Origin: Planktothrix serta PCC 8927
GTDB lineage: Bacteria; Cyanobacteriota; Cyanobacteriia; Cyanobacteriales; Microcoleaceae
Direction of reading: 5' to 3'
Assembly (NCBI RefSeq): GCF_900010725.2
Contig: NZ_LR734835.1
Coordinates: forward strand, 29,936 to 88,103
Length of the DNA: 58,168 nucleotides
The translations under genes and the position numbers were made by a program. Shown in pieces: positions 45,925 through 55,003 of the stretch. Within the stretch, counting starts at the first letter, position 1, and each line of letters begins with the position of its first letter. The notes beneath the pieces were generated by a model that saw nothing but the letters and a program-made list of their open reading frames with translations, was not told where the DNA came from and made no database searches.

Positions 45925-46092
45925 CTAAAGTCCGTTAACTTAAGTCATAATGCCCTGAACTAAAGTTCGGGCTAAAAGCTCAAACCCGTTAAAACGGGTT
46001 AAGAAAGACAAGCCTTCAGTCATCTTTAGATGACTTTAGCTTTAAGCCTGAAATTTATTTCAAGGCTTTTGGGGTTAAGTTGACGGACTTTG
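45925..46092. repeat. Hairpin-rich MITE-like element, copy C, with inverted core
   Basis: The outer arms GAACTAAAGTTC and CTGAAATTTATTTCAAG are in the same order as copy B, but the two inner hairpins come in the opposite order (AACCCGTTAAAACGGGTT first, then AGTCATCTTTAGATGACT). The flipped part is 45974-46044, bounded by AAAAGCT and AGCTTTA. The ends are AAAGTCCGTTAACTTAA and the near complement. Confidence 0.85.
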
Positions 46093-46119
46093 GGTCTCTC
46101 GCCCTTAGAGGGAATATGA

Positions 46120-47661
46120 TTACCCTTTTAAACAGCGAATGGCTTCTAATAACCCCCGTGCTTTATTCAGGGTTTCCTCGTATTCTTTTTCGGGTTGGGA
46201 GTCGGCGACAATACCCGCACCCGCTTGAACACTAACTTGATGTTGATTTTCACCTTGATTTTGAACAATCATGGTACGAATAGTAATCGCACTATTGAGT
46301 TGTCCTTCAAAATCATAGTAACCATAAACCCCAGAATAGGGGCCACGGCGACAACCTTCTAATTCATGAATAATTTCCATCGCCCGAATTTTAGGGGCTC
46401 CGCTAACTGTCCCGGCGGGAAAACAAGCTTTTAATAGATCCCAAGCGGTTTTAGTTTCGGCTAATTCTCCGATGACATTACTAACAATGTGCATGACATG
46501 AGAATAGCGTTCAATTACCATTAATTCATCAACTTTAACCGTCCCCATCTGACAAACTCGCCCTAAATCATTGCGTCCCAAATCGACTAACATAATGTGT
46601 TCCGCGACTTCTTTAGGATCTTGTAATAAATCTTCCCCTAAAGCTTGATCTTCTTGAGGAGTTTGACCTCGGCGACGAGTTCCCGCAATGGGACGGACGG
46701 TAGTGATTAATTTTCCGTCCGGGTTTTTTTCTGCTTTCACCATAACTTCAGGACTAGAGCCAATTAATTGCCAATCTCCAAAGTTAAAATAAGCCATATA
46801 GGGAGAAGGATTAATTAACCGCAAAGAACGATATAGGGAAAAGGGATCACCGGAATATTCTGTGGTTAACCGTTGAGATAAAACAACTTGAAAAATATCT
46901 CCCGCTTTAATATATTGTTTGCCTTTTTCCACATTGGCGCAGAATTGCTCTTGGGAAACGTTACTCCTGTAGGTTAAGGTTGGTTGCTCCCCCCGTGCAC
47001 GGGGGGTTGGGGGGGCGGGAGGAGTCCATTCTAAAAGGGTAGTTTCTGGGGATAATGGAGATTGGAGTTTAGCAACTAATTGTTGAACGCGATCGCAAGC
47101 TTGTTGATAGGCCGTTTCTAAATCTGTATTGCGAGTATCTGCGTAAGCGATCGCCCAAATTTTGCGTTTAACTTGATCAAAGATTAATAAATTATCAACC
47201 TGCATCCATAACCCATCGGGTAAATCATCGGAATTTGGGGAATACACAGGAACACGGGACTCGATCCAGGGCATTAATTCATAACCCCAAAACCCAAATA
47301 GTCCGCCAATTCCCCCAGGAAGTTGAGGCAATTTTACCGGATGATAGGGTTTTAAACAGTCTTGTAGCGCGTTAAAGGGATCACCTGTAAATTCTTGAAT
47401 TGTTCCATCTCGCCATTTTTGTACGGTGCGATCGCCTTTGGCTTCTAAAATCCAAACCGGATCACAACCTAAGAAACTATAACGCCCAATTTTTTCGCCA
47501 CCTTCAACAGACTCTAACAGAAAATTATAGGGTTGATTGGCACAAACCCGATACCAAGCGGAAACGGGAGTATCTAAATCAGCCACCCATTCTTGATATA
47601 CCGGAATAAAATTTCCTGTGGAAGCCCGTTGAGCAAATTGGGAGAAATCGGGAAAAATCAT
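46120..47661 (-). CDS. trpE: Anthranilate synthase component I
   Basis: I use the ATG at 47661, since MIFPDFSQFAQRASTGNFIP is the usual cyanobacterial start. The 513-residue protein has the chorismate-binding motifs SPYMAYFNFGDWQLIGSSPE, the RPIAGTRRRG stretch, and PAGTVSGAPKIRAMEI. The N-terminal part (SWYRVC onward) carries feedback-control sites for tryptophan. A C-run/G-run palindrome (46989-47006) lies inside the gene and encodes PPAPPTPRARGEQP at residues about 213-225, in the linker between the two subdomains. It lies about 105 bp downstream of psaD. The psaD-trpE order recurs in other cyanobacteria. Confidence 0.96.
   Translation of the reverse strand: MIFPDFSQFAQRASTGNFIPVYQEWVADLDTPVSAWYRVCANQPYNFLLESVEGGEKIGRYSFLGCDPVWILEAKGDRTVQKWRDGTIQEFTGDPFNALQDCLKPYHPVKLPQLPGGIGGLFGFWGYELMPWIESRVPVYSPNSDDLPDGLWMQVDNLLIFDQVKRKIWAIAYADTRNTDLETAYQQACDRVQQLVAKLQSPLSPETTLLEWTPPAPPTPRARGEQPTLTYRSNVSQEQFCANVEKGKQYIKAGDIFQVVLSQRLTTEYSGDPFSLYRSLRLINPSPYMAYFNFGDWQLIGSSPEVMVKAEKNPDGKLITTVRPIAGTRRRGQTPQEDQALGEDLLQDPKEVAEHIMLVDLGRNDLGRVCQMGTVKVDELMVIERYSHVMHIVSNVIGELAETKTAWDLLKACFPAGTVSGAPKIRAMEIIHELEGCRRGPYSGVYGYYDFEGQLNSAITIRTMIVQNQGENQHQVSVQAGAGIVADSQPEKEYEETLNKARGLLEAIRCLKG
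46987..47025. repeat. C-run/G-run palindrome inside trpE
   Basis: CCCCCCGTGCACGGGGGG (46989-47006) is a perfect 18-bp palindrome followed by a GGTTGGGGGGGCGGG run. It encodes a proline- and arginine-rich insert in TrpE. Confidence 0.85.
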
Positions 47662-47766
47662 AGCGACAAGGAGCGAACAATAAAAAATAAAGGATGAAGG
47701 TGAGAGTAAACCATCCTTCATCCTAATCTGTTTAGGGCATTGCGCCCGTTAATTAATCAAAGAGTC

Positions 47767-48195
47767 TTAAACGTCAATGGGGGTTTTGCCTGTAAATTTG
47801 ACTTTAGCCGGATCGACATTGCTGCCAATATTACGGCCAATAAGATTGACGGATTCACGTCCTTGATTGACTTTTTCAGGGAAAACGCCATCTTGGGGAT
47901 GGAGGTATTCGGTTTCGCCGTTGGGGAAAACGCGATAGATTTTATAGTTTTCTATTCTGGGTTTGAATTTTGACCGCAGTTGAGCGCCTAAAGCTAGACA
48001 CTGTTCTTTGCGGGCCAAATGCAGAAGGTTGTCCCCTTCGTTCATAATCGCTGCGCCACCGGTGGGCATTTCAAACACCTGTTCTTTAGTGCTAGTCCAG
48101 GTGATCGCATATTTTTCTTCCACCAGGGCCTTTGTTAATAAGCCACCTGTGCTGCCGCCAAACTTTGGTGGTGTTCCTGTCAGTGCTTCTGCCAT
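47767..48195 (-). CDS. psaD: Photosystem I reaction centre subunit II (PsaD)
   Basis: The ATG at 48195 gives [20 protein letters not shown], the standard PsaD start; a TTG five codons upstream is unlikely. The 142-residue stromal subunit carries [39 protein letters not shown] and [20 protein letters not shown], all conserved in cyanobacterial PsaD. It helps dock ferredoxin on photosystem I. Expression is expected to be strong and light-dependent, from family knowledge. trpE follows downstream on the same strand. Confidence 0.98.
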   Translation of the reverse strand: MAEALTGTPPKFGGSTGGLLTKALVEEKYAITWTSTKEQVFEMPTGGAAIMNEGDNLLHLARKEQCLALGAQLRSKFKPRIENYKIYRVFPNGETEYLHPQDGVFPEKVNQGRESVNLIGRNIGSNVDPAKVKFTGKTPIDV

Positions 48196-48346
48196 AGAAA
48201 TATCACTCAAATTATGTTTTTACGGAATCGTAACATTGATGTTGCCCTTGTCTATAGCAGTCGTAAAGAACTGTTACAGAAGAAGAGAATACCGGGAGTA
48301 CCGGGAGCGCCGGAAGCCGGGGGAGAAGGGGATCACAGGAGAGTCA

Positions 48347-48373
48347 GTAGAGACGTGCTATGGCGCGTCTGCA
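48347..48373. repeat. GTAGAGAC-family palindrome
   Basis: GTAGAGACGTGCTATGGCGC followed by GTCTGCAC is a near-perfect palindrome. It is the same unit as at 26531 in opposite orientation. Confidence 0.7.
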
Positions 48374-48382
48374 CAAGCCAAA

Positions 48383-48448
48383 AGTCAACCGTTAACCCCC
48401 AACCGTCAACCGTTAACCCCCAACCGTCAACAGCCAACTGTCAACCGT
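48383..48448. repeat. GTCAACC/GTTAACC heptamer array overlapping the crr6 3' end
   Basis: About eight heptamers of the type ACCGTYAAC stand in tandem. The last two supply the final codons and the stop of crr6 at 48441. Confidence 0.8.
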
Positions 48449-48923
48449 TAACAATATATTCAAAGAAGGTATCATCGAGGTCATAGCCGAGCATTTGGGC
48501 TAGAGCCATGAGGCGGGATTTGCTGGGGATGTTGTGTTGGGTGAGCCAGTGGTTGAGGACAAAGATCTTTTGCATTAAAAAAATTTCTAGGGCTTCGGGA
48601 TTATATTGGATGCCTTCGGTACGATGGAATTGATGGGGGACTAACATGGCAACGTAACGGGCTAATTCACCGGATTTCCAGTCCAGAAAAAAGGGAAGCC
48701 AAGGATAATAAGCATCTAGGCGAATAAACCAGAGTCGGACTTCAGGAACTTCTGAAATTTCTCTGGGGTCATCTGGGTCACGGGAATAGTCGATCTCGAA
48801 ACTAATTTGCTGCTCATAAGCGGTAATCGCGGTATTTTGAAGCAGGGGATCAATAACGGTTTGAACGGGAGACAGATCTAAATGATTTACTTGCTCAGAA
48901 TTTAGCGTTATTGTAATTGCCAT
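48441..48923 (-). CDS. crr6: CRR6 family NDH-1 assembly factor
   Basis: The 160-residue protein contains VRLWFIRLDAYYPWLPFFLD and ELARYVAMLVPHQFHR, typical of CRR6 (DUF1817), which helps to mature the NdhI subunit for assembly of the photosynthetic NDH-1 complex. No membrane segment or signal peptide is present, so it acts in the cytosol. Its last residues, IVNG, and stop codon lie in a GTTAACGGTTGA heptamer run, so the C-terminus was probably altered by the repeat. Confidence 0.9.
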   Translation of the reverse strand: MAITITLNSEQVNHLDLSPVQTVIDPLLQNTAITAYEQQISFEIDYSRDPDDPREISEVPEVRLWFIRLDAYYPWLPFFLDWKSGELARYVAMLVPHQFHRTEGIQYNPEALEIFLMQKIFVLNHWLTQHNIPSKSRLMALAQMLGYDLDDTFFEYIVNG

Positions 48924-49087
48924 TCAATATCATCCTTTATGGAAGTGGATTTTAGATTAATTTTAGATTTGGCGGGGATAATCTAAGTTCGTTAAAATTC
49001 CTAAGATACAATGGAAGCATAGGTGTGATTGTTTTATCCCTTATCTCAAAACTATTGAAATTTGCTAAATAAACTGAGGCGAAAGTA

Positions 49088-49537
49088 GTGAAACCAATTC
49101 GTTCTTTAGAAGATGCTATCAATTGTTGTCAAGCCAGAGGAATGCGGCTGAGTCGTCAGCGTCGTTTAGTTTTGGAGTTGCTTTGGCAAGCTCAAGAACA
49201 TTTATCAGCACGCGATATTTATGATCGATTGAATCAACAGGGTAAATCCATTGGTCATACCTCGGTCTATCAAAATTTAGAAGCTTTATCGCGGGAAAAT
49301 ATTATTGAGTGTGTAGAACGTTCTGAAGGTCGTTTATATGGACATATCAGCGATTCCCATTCCCATATTAATTGTTTGGATACGGATCAAATTTTAGATA
49401 TCCATATTGAATTACCCCCAGAATTATTAGCCCAAGTTGAACAACAAACTGGAGTAAAAATTACAGATTATCAAATTAATTTTTACGGTTATCGTGTTAA
49501 TCCCGTGAGTATCAATGAAGCGCCGAAAGCTTCTTAA
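49088..49537 (+). CDS. perR: Fur-family regulator, PerR/FurC type
   Basis: The 149-residue protein begins at a GTG (49088). KPIRSLEDAINCCQARGMRL and SRQRRLVLELLWQAQEHLSA match the FurC/PerR proteins of cyanobacteria, which repress peroxide-defence genes. GHTSVYQNLEALSRENIIEC is the recognition helix. HISDSHSHINCLDTDQILDI provides His ligands for the regulatory metal. Only one cysteine, rather than a CxxC pair, is present in that region, so structural zinc may be missing. FurA or Zur identity is excluded by motif differences. Confidence 0.88.
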   Translation: MKPIRSLEDAINCCQARGMRLSRQRRLVLELLWQAQEHLSARDIYDRLNQQGKSIGHTSVYQNLEALSRENIIECVERSEGRLYGHISDSHSHINCLDTDQILDIHIELPPELLAQVEQQTGVKITDYQINFYGYRVNPVSINEAPKAS

Positions 49538-49540
49538 GGG

Positions 49541-49597
49541 CGGTTGACCGTTGACCGTTAAAGCCAACAGTCAACAGTCAACAGTCAACCGACAACC
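49541..49597. repeat. GGTTGACC/CAACAGT heptamer array between perR and DUF4079
   Basis: About seven tandem heptamers of the type GTTGACC and its complement occur between the ends of two convergent genes. Confidence 0.8.
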
Positions 49598-49601
49598 CCG
49601 A

Positions 49602-50072
49602 TTACATTTTACTAATAAGTTTCTGCACGATTTCCACTCCGGTGACGGCTTGCCAACCAAATAGTCCTAGAATGACTGTATTGAGGCTAATATGGCTGAC
49701 TCTAGCCCAATTCGCGCCTTTTTGCATATAAGGCGTTAAGGAGGCGGAAACGGCTATCATTCCGGTCATTCCTAGTCCCGCTAATAGATGGGGGCCAACA
49801 AAGAGTTTACCGTTATTAATATAGGTTACAGCCATCCCGCCCAGGGTTCCCAAAACCATTAAAGCCAATAACAGCGAACCAATTTGGTGATGTTTAATAT
49901 TGAATTTTCCTTTAATTAACTCTTTTTTCGTGTCCCCTTCCGCTTCACGGGTACGACGAATTTGGACACCCAAATACATGGCATAAATGGATAATCCTAA
50001 CAAAACCCACATCAGCAGGGGATGAAAGAAATTCAGCCAAGGCTTAATCGTTACTAGAATCGGCAAATCCAT
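49602..50072 (-). CDS. DUF4079 family membrane protein
   Basis: I start at the ATG at 50072; an in-frame start 12 codons upstream is possible. The 156-residue protein has four membrane segments (about 17-36, 63-81, 92-114 and 128-148). KHHQIGSLLLALMVLGTLGG contains the two histidines that in related cytochrome-b-like proteins could bind haem. DUF4079 is a cyanobacterial and plastid family without assigned function. It is convergent with perR. Confidence 0.85.
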   Translation of the reverse strand: MDLPILVTIKPWLNFFHPLLMWVLLGLSIYAMYLGVQIRRTREAEGDTKKELIKGKFNIKHHQIGSLLLALMVLGTLGGMAVTYINNGKLFVGPHLLAGLGMTGMIAVSASLTPYMQKGANWARVSHISLNTVILGLFGWQAVTGVEIVQKLISKM

Positions 50073-50686
50073 AATGTTCTCTGAACCAGCAATAAAACTT
50101 ATTGACACTCTCAGGTCTGAAGACGCTGAGATTCTGCGGACAGAATTAGTTTAATTTAATTCTCGCTACGATTGCCAAAGATCGTCTACTGAGTTGATTA
50201 AGACACAAGCCTAATCTTCCCGATACTTTTACTCTTGAATTGAGACACTTTCAGAAGCCATCACTAAGCCAAGTTGCGGTACGCTCTACAATCTGCCATT
50301 ATTTGCTCCTTGCTTGTCATACTGTCGTTAGGACTTTAACCTAACCGTTGTTTCAGGGGAGCCGGGATTTCTCCGTACTAGAATGCTTCAACACGCAGAT
50401 GTTTATTATTCTTACTTGTGTTTTTAGATTTTAGCACATCTTTTAATATTTCAAGGGGAATAAATTCCCTTGAGTCCTGTTTCCTCTGTTGTCTGAAGAC
50501 ACGCTCGTTTCCACACTCCCAGACTTGTCTTATGAAACTTAGCAGACACCAATCACCCGCCATCTGTTAATCGTTTCGGGACACTTGATCTTTTTTGATC
50601 TGCCTGCGAAGATTCTGGTTAATTGTTTGAACGCAATTCCTAGACCCTGACACCGGAAACCTGACACCTGACACCTGACAACCAAT
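50073..50686. other. Unassigned 614-bp region upstream of the ankyrin gene
   Basis: No gene is supportable. A minus-strand frame of 61 codons (50378-50563, ending LRVEAF) has no recognisable domain. Just after its stop, read on the minus strand, is a GC-richer segment with GGAGAAATCCCGGCTCCCC that can form a hairpin. Together they recall the 3' end of an IS200/IS605-type tnpB with its terminal hairpin, but this is a weak resemblance. The region ends with an ACCTGAC heptamer run. Confidence 0.35.
50646..50682. repeat. ACCTGAC heptamer run upstream of the ankyrin gene
   Basis: About four CCTGACA units end 5 bp before the ankyrin gene ATG. No Shine-Dalgarno sequence is visible, so the run occupies the usual ribosome-binding zone. 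Confidence 0.75.
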
Positions 50687-52081
50687 ATGGGAGCAACCCA
50701 ACAAAACAGCCAACTGATTCAAGCCGTTAAAACGGGGAATATGATCAATACTCGCGCCTTACTGCATAAGGGTGTGAATCCTAATGTTAAGGATAAACAG
50801 GGGATTAGTGCCCTGATGTTGGCGGCGACGAAAGGATATACGGAAATTGTTCGCGTCTTGCTCGACAGAGGGGCAGATGTTAACTATGCCAGTAAACGCT
50901 ATGGGATGACTGCTTTAATGTTCGCAGCGGCTCATCATCAGTTAGATGTTGCTCGTTTGTTAATTCAACGGGGGGCGGATATTAATGCCAAAAATGAGGA
51001 TGGGAGTACCGCGTTGATGGCGGCGACACTTCAGGGCGATACGGAGATGGTTGATCTATTTTTGGAAGCGGGTGTCGATATCAATATTGAAGATCAAGAT
51101 CGAGATACGGCTTTAAAATTAGCGTTATCTAAGGGGCATTTGTCTATTGTTCAGGCGTTACTTAATCGGGGGAATTCTGAACACCATAAAGTCGGTTTAT
51201 TGCTCTTGCAAGCGATAGAACAACAAGCCATACAAGGGGTACAAATGTTATTATCTGCCGGGGTAGATGTTAATGTTTGTAACCGAGACGGAGAAACCCC
51301 TTTAATGTTAGCGGTGGATGGAGGAAATATTGAGTTAGTTCGGATATTATTAGGGGCGGGTGCTGATATTAATCGCAGTAATAATGATGGGGGAACAGCG
51401 TTAATGGCGGTTGCAGCAGTAGGTGATTTAGCGATCGCTGAATTATTATTAGAAGCAGGAGCAGAAATTCAAGCTTGTGATCAAGATGGCGAAACGGCGT
51501 TAAATTTAGCGGTGGTTGAAGGTCATTTTGAGATGGTGGAATTATTACTCCAGTGGGGAGCAAAAGTTGATGTGACAAACCGTTTGGGAGATACTCCTCT
51601 GCGAGTCGCAACCCTACAAGGTTATCGTTCTATTTTGAAGGTTTTAGTTCAACAGGTTACTCTTGAAAATTTACCTCATCTTTTAAATACAAAAGTATTT
51701 GGAGAAACGGTATTAACGGTTGCTATTCAAAGCGGAAATTTAGAACTGATTGAAATTTTATTAGACGCTGGAGCCGATATTAATTATTGTGCCGATCAGG
51801 GAAAAACGGCTTTAATGAAAGCAGCAATTCGAGGGGATATTAGTATTGTTAAGGTACTGTTAGGTCGGGGAGCAGATGTTAATTTAAAAGATGATTCTGG
51901 TTCAACAGCGTTAATGTGGGCGGCTTCACGCGGTTATGAAGAAACCGTTAAATTATTAATTCAATCAGGGGCTAATATTAATGATAAAAATCACGGTGGT
52001 TATACCGCTTTAATGTTAGCTGAATTTCAGGGTTATCAGCCAGTTAGGAAACAGTTGAAAAAGGCAAATGCTCAAGAGTAA
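50687..52081 (+). CDS. Ankyrin-repeat protein
   Basis: The 464-residue protein consists almost entirely of about thirteen ankyrin repeats of the form DGxTALMxAxxxGxxxIVxxLLxxGADxN (for example GITALMLAA-like and GADINAKNEDGSTALMAAT). The array is regular except for one divergent repeat at about 310-340. It has no signal peptide or catalytic motif, so it should be a cytosolic protein-binding solenoid. A heptamer run replaces the usual ribosome-binding zone in front. Binding partner unknown. Confidence 0.92.
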   Translation: MGATQQNSQLIQAVKTGNMINTRALLHKGVNPNVKDKQGISALMLAATKGYTEIVRVLLDRGADVNYASKRYGMTALMFAAAHHQLDVARLLIQRGADINAKNEDGSTALMAATLQGDTEMVDLFLEAGVDINIEDQDRDTALKLALSKGHLSIVQALLNRGNSEHHKVGLLLLQAIEQQAIQGVQMLLSAGVDVNVCNRDGETPLMLAVDGGNIELVRILLGAGADINRSNNDGGTALMAVAAVGDLAIAELLLEAGAEIQACDQDGETALNLAVVEGHFEMVELLLQWGAKVDVTNRLGDTPLRVATLQGYRSILKVLVQQVTLENLPHLLNTKVFGETVLTVAIQSGNLELIEILLDAGADINYCADQGKTALMKAAIRGDISIVKVLLGRGADVNLKDDSGSTALMWAASRGYEETVKLLIQSGANINDKNHGGYTALMLAEFQGYQPVRKQLKKANAQE

Positions 52082-52088
52082 TGGGGGG

Positions 52089-52148
52089 TTAGGGGCGGGT
52101 TATTGAGATTTCTGATGATTAATACTCAGGGTCAAAGAACCCGCCCTG
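52089..52148. terminator. GGGCGGGTT/AACCCGCCC hairpin between convergent genes
   Basis: AGGGGCGGGTT at 52090-52100 pairs with AACCCGCCCT near 52139-52148. The hairpin lies exactly between the ankyrin gene stop and the end of the convergent small gene, so it could end transcription from both sides. It is also of the kind that is dispersed in cyanobacterial genomes. Confidence 0.5.
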
Positions 52149-52153
52149 ACGCT

Positions 52154-52372
52154 CTAATACGCTAAAGTTTCTAAGGTTTCTCGTAAGTACAAACTCACTA
52201 ATTGATCTAAATTCGTTGTCGGTTCAATCAAGTTTAAATGGCGTTCTAATTCCCAGCGTTGGAAACCGGAACTCGATGCGATCGCTACTTTCAAACTTTG
52301 CCAGATTTGAGAATCTTTACCCCACTTATTTGAAGCGGAAGCGGCGTTATCCTCAAGGGTTGAATTTGCCAT
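52154..52372 (-). CDS. Small conserved cyanobacterial protein
   Basis: I start at the ATG at 52372, preceded by AGAGG; an in-frame start 25 codons upstream adds a hydrophobic leader that does not look native. The 72-residue protein contains IWQSLKVAIASSSGFQRWEL and YLRETLETLAY, motifs seen in small conserved hypothetical proteins of cyanobacteria. It should be soluble and helical. Function unknown. Confidence 0.65.
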   Translation of the reverse strand: MANSTLEDNAASASNKWGKDSQIWQSLKVAIASSSGFQRWELERHLNLIEPTTNLDQLVSLYLRETLETLAY

Positions 52373-52447
52373 TGTTCTGTACCTCTTTAACAACAGTATC
52401 GACTTGATTGAGATCAAAATTCTGTCACCCGTGATACAGATTATCAT

Positions 52448-52785
52448 TTAAACTAAGATTACTCAGTTCCATGAGGAATCAGAATTCACCGAAGACAGAA
52501 ATTAATGTAACATTCGTTAATATTACACAAGTTTTGCCGATTTGGGTCAACAAATGTTGATATAGCAGGGAACAGGGAACAGGGAACAGGGAACAGGGAG
52601 GAAAAAACTTCACCGTCTAGCTTTGCTGCGTCACTCCTTGTCCTAATAGCTCTGGCGACTGCTATATTGTTTAGAATTAGCTTTTTAGGATAGCCACAGA
52701 CCCCCTCAAAATTGAGATTAAGCGGATAAACATTTAAACCCTGATCTGTCTCCTATTATTTTTAACAGGCAAGATGCCTGTTCCA
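52448..52785. other. Intergenic region with a heptamer element
   Basis: The gap of 338 bp contains the heptamer element copy 4 (52561-52666) and no supportable gene. The part near 52448-52560 probably holds the promoter of the small gene, which is transcribed leftwards. Confidence 0.5.
52561..52666. repeat. TATAGCA...TGCTATA element with heptamer array, copy 4 (inverted)
   Basis: TATAGCA at 52561-52567 and TGCTATA at 52660-52666 are the ends. It contains four GGGAACA heptamers and, further on, TTGTCCTAATAGC. It is in opposite orientation to copies 1 to 3. Confidence 0.85.
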
Positions 52786-53547
52786 CTATAGCATTTTTTC
52801 TAAGAATTGTTTTGCTCGTTCACATTGAGGATTTTTGAAGAATTGTTCCGGGGGAGAATCTTCAGCAAGTAAGCCACTATCGAGGAATAAAATTCGGTTA
52901 GAAACCTCTCTAGCAAATCCCATTTCATGGGTAACAATTGCCATTGTAATTCCCGTTTCTGCTAACCCTTTCATCACATCTAAAACCTCTTTTACCATTT
53001 CAGGATCGAGGGCGGATGTGGGTTCATCCATTAATAAAATATCGGGCTCCATTGCCATTGTCCGAGCGATCGCAACTCGTTGTTTTTGTCCTCCTGAAAG
53101 TCGAGAAGGATAAATATCAGCTTTATCAGCCATTCCGACTTTTTGTAATAACTCCATCCCCAAAGCTTTCGCTACAGGTTCAGACATTTTCTTAACTTTC
53201 ATCGGCGCATAAGTGACATTTTTTAATACGGTTAAATGGGGAAATAAATTAAAGTGTTGAAATACCATTCCCACCCGTTGACGAACTTTTAAAATCTCGG
53301 TTTTGGGATCGGTAATTTCTATGCCATCAATAAAAATATGCCCGGATGTCGGTGTTTCCAGAAGATTTAAACAGCGTAAAAATGTTGATTTTCCACATCC
53401 AGAAGGCCCAATAACTGAAACGACTTGCCCTTTTTCAACCTCTGTTGAAATCCCTCGCAATACTTTTAAATCCCCAAAGGATTTATACAAGCGATCAACT
53501 TTAACGGCTGTATTAACTGTTACTTTTGAGTTGACGTTCAAGTCCAT
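52786..53547 (-). CDS. Amino-acid ABC transporter ATP-binding protein (BgtA type)
   Basis: The 253-residue ATPase has Walker [11 protein letters not shown]-loop [12 protein letters not shown], signature [15 protein letters not shown], Walker [15 protein letters not shown] and H-loop VTHEMGF. Its start overlaps the end of the fused binding protein/permease gene by 35 bp, so they are translationally coupled and form a complete polar amino-acid importer. In Synechocystis the similar Bgt system takes up basic amino acids and glutamine; specificity here is inferred. It is about half identical by eye to the orphan ATPase at 18058. Confidence 0.93.
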   Translation of the reverse strand: MDLNVNSKVTVNTAVKVDRLYKSFGDLKVLRGISTEVEKGQVVSVIGPSGCGKSTFLRCLNLLETPTSGHIFIDGIEITDPKTEILKVRQRVGMVFQHFNLFPHLTVLKNVTYAPMKVKKMSEPVAKALGMELLQKVGMADKADIYPSRLSGGQKQRVAIARTMAMEPDILLMDEPTSALDPEMVKEVLDVMKGLAETGITMAIVTHEMGFAREVSNRILFLDSGLLAEDSPPEQFFKNPQCERAKQFLEKML

Positions 53548-55003
53548 TTGCCCCCCAGGTTAAGGTAATAATCATCAAATAATAAATCACCGCCACGAAA
53601 ATTAAAGGTTCAAAGTAAATATACTTTTCAGCCCCAACAATTTGAGCGCGGCGTAACATATCTTCAACGCCAATAACTGAAACTAAGGTTGAATCTTTCA
53701 ACAGGTTAATACTTTCATTTACTAAGGCGGGAAGAATGTTTCTTAAGGCTTGGGGTAAAATAATATCTAACATCATCAGTTGATATTGAACTCCCAAGGC
53801 TTCACAGGCTTCTTTTTGCCCTTTATCAACGGCTTGAATTCCCGCCCGAATGGTTTCGGAAATATAGGCCCCAGAATTTAGTGAAAATGTTAATATCCCC
53901 GCTTGAAAGGCGGTAATATCATATCCGGTAAGTTGAGGGGTGGCAAAGTAAATTAAGGTTAATTGTACCAGCAGGGGTGTGCCTCGAAAAATAGAGGTAT
54001 AGGCTTGGGAAAAAATATTCAGGGGTTTCAGGGTTGAAATCTTAAATAGGGCGAGAATAGTACCCCAAAGAAACCCAAAAAAAGCGGAGACTAAACTAAA
54101 TTGTAAGGTAATAAAAATCCCTGCTAAAATATAAGGAATATTGGGGGAAATTTTATTAAAATCGAGTTTTAATCCCGTCCCATGAGGAATTTCAGGGGTT
54201 TCAGCAACTACCGCCGATCGATCAAACCATTGTTTCGCCAGTTGCTCTATTTTACCACTGGCTTTCATCTCTTGAATGACTTGGTTAAAGGGTTGAACTA
54301 AGGGCGATCCTTTGGGAAAAGCGATGGCTGATCCGGCGGCTTCTGTATTCGGAACTTCGTGATAAACTAACCCTGGATTTGCTGCAATATAGCCTCTAAC
54401 AATTGTATTTTCTAAAACTCCTGCATCTAGTCGTTTTGATTTTAACTCTTGAATAATATCACTGGTTTTATTCAAGGGAACAACCCTTACTCCTTGCCAA
54501 TTTTTAACGGCTTCCTGTTGAATAGAGCCCAGTTGTACCCCGACTTTTTTCCCTTGTAATTGTTCGGGATTTTGGTAATTTTTGTCTTGAAGGCTAACAA
54601 TTGTATTTTTAGCTTCAAAATAGATATCGGAAAATTCTACATTTTTTTTGCGATCGGGAGTCGGGGTCATTCCTGCCATGACAAAATCTGCCCGTTTAGC
54701 GGTTAAAGCGGGAATTAACCCGTTAAAATCCATGCCAATTACGGTTAGATTATAGCCTAATTTTTGGGTAATATATTCGGCAATATCGACATCAAAACCA
54801 ACAATTTTTTCCCCACTGGTTGCGGTGTCTTTAAATTCATAGGGAGGATAATCTGGGGAAGTTGCCATCACCAACGTTTTTGTTGTCTTTGACGGTGTTT
54901 CTTGGGCTGAGGTGGGAGGATTATTCCCGATAATTATTCCCCAGGTCAAAAAAGTCATCAGAAACAAAAATAGCAAAAATTTAAAGGGTTTGGTTGCAAT
55001 CAT
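53513..55003 (-). CDS. Fused solute-binding protein/permease of an amino-acid ABC transporter (BgtB type)
   Basis: This 496-residue protein has an N-terminal signal (residues about 8-33), a type 3 solute-binding domain (about 45-270: [37 protein letters not shown]) and a C-terminal permease domain (about 285-490) with five membrane segments and the EAA loop [20 protein letters not shown]. The fusion of binding protein to permease is typical of BgtB in cyanobacteria. Together with the ATPase it should import glutamine or basic amino acids from the periplasm. Confidence 0.93.
   Translation of the reverse strand: MIATKPFKFLLFLFLMTFLTWGIIIGNNPPTSAQETPSKTTKTLVMATSPDYPPYEFKDTATSGEKIVGFDVDIAEYITQKLGYNLTVIGMDFNGLIPALTAKRADFVMAGMTPTPDRKKNVEFSDIYFEAKNTIVSLQDKNYQNPEQLQGKKVGVQLGSIQQEAVKNWQGVRVVPLNKTSDIIQELKSKRLDAGVLENTIVRGYIAANPGLVYHEVPNTEAAGSAIAFPKGSPLVQPFNQVIQEMKASGKIEQLAKQWFDRSAVVAETPEIPHGTGLKLDFNKISPNIPYILAGIFITLQFSLVSAFFGFLWGTILALFKISTLKPLNIFSQAYTSIFRGTPLLVQLTLIYFATPQLTGYDITAFQAGILTFSLNSGAYISETIRAGIQAVDKGQKEACEALGVQYQLMMLDIILPQALRNILPALVNESINLLKDSTLVSVIGVEDMLRRAQIVGAEKYIYFEPLIFVAVIYYLMIITLTWGANGLERQLKSNS

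Noticed and set aside
48008-48486. Two plus-strand frames opposite psaD and its upstream region
   Set aside because: They read the complement of psaD and of heptamer repeats (endings such as NPQPSTVNPQ are repeat-encoded).
50378-50563. 61-codon minus-strand frame in the region before the ankyrin gene
   Set aside because: No domain can be recognised; kept only as a note in the region entry because it may be a transposase tail.
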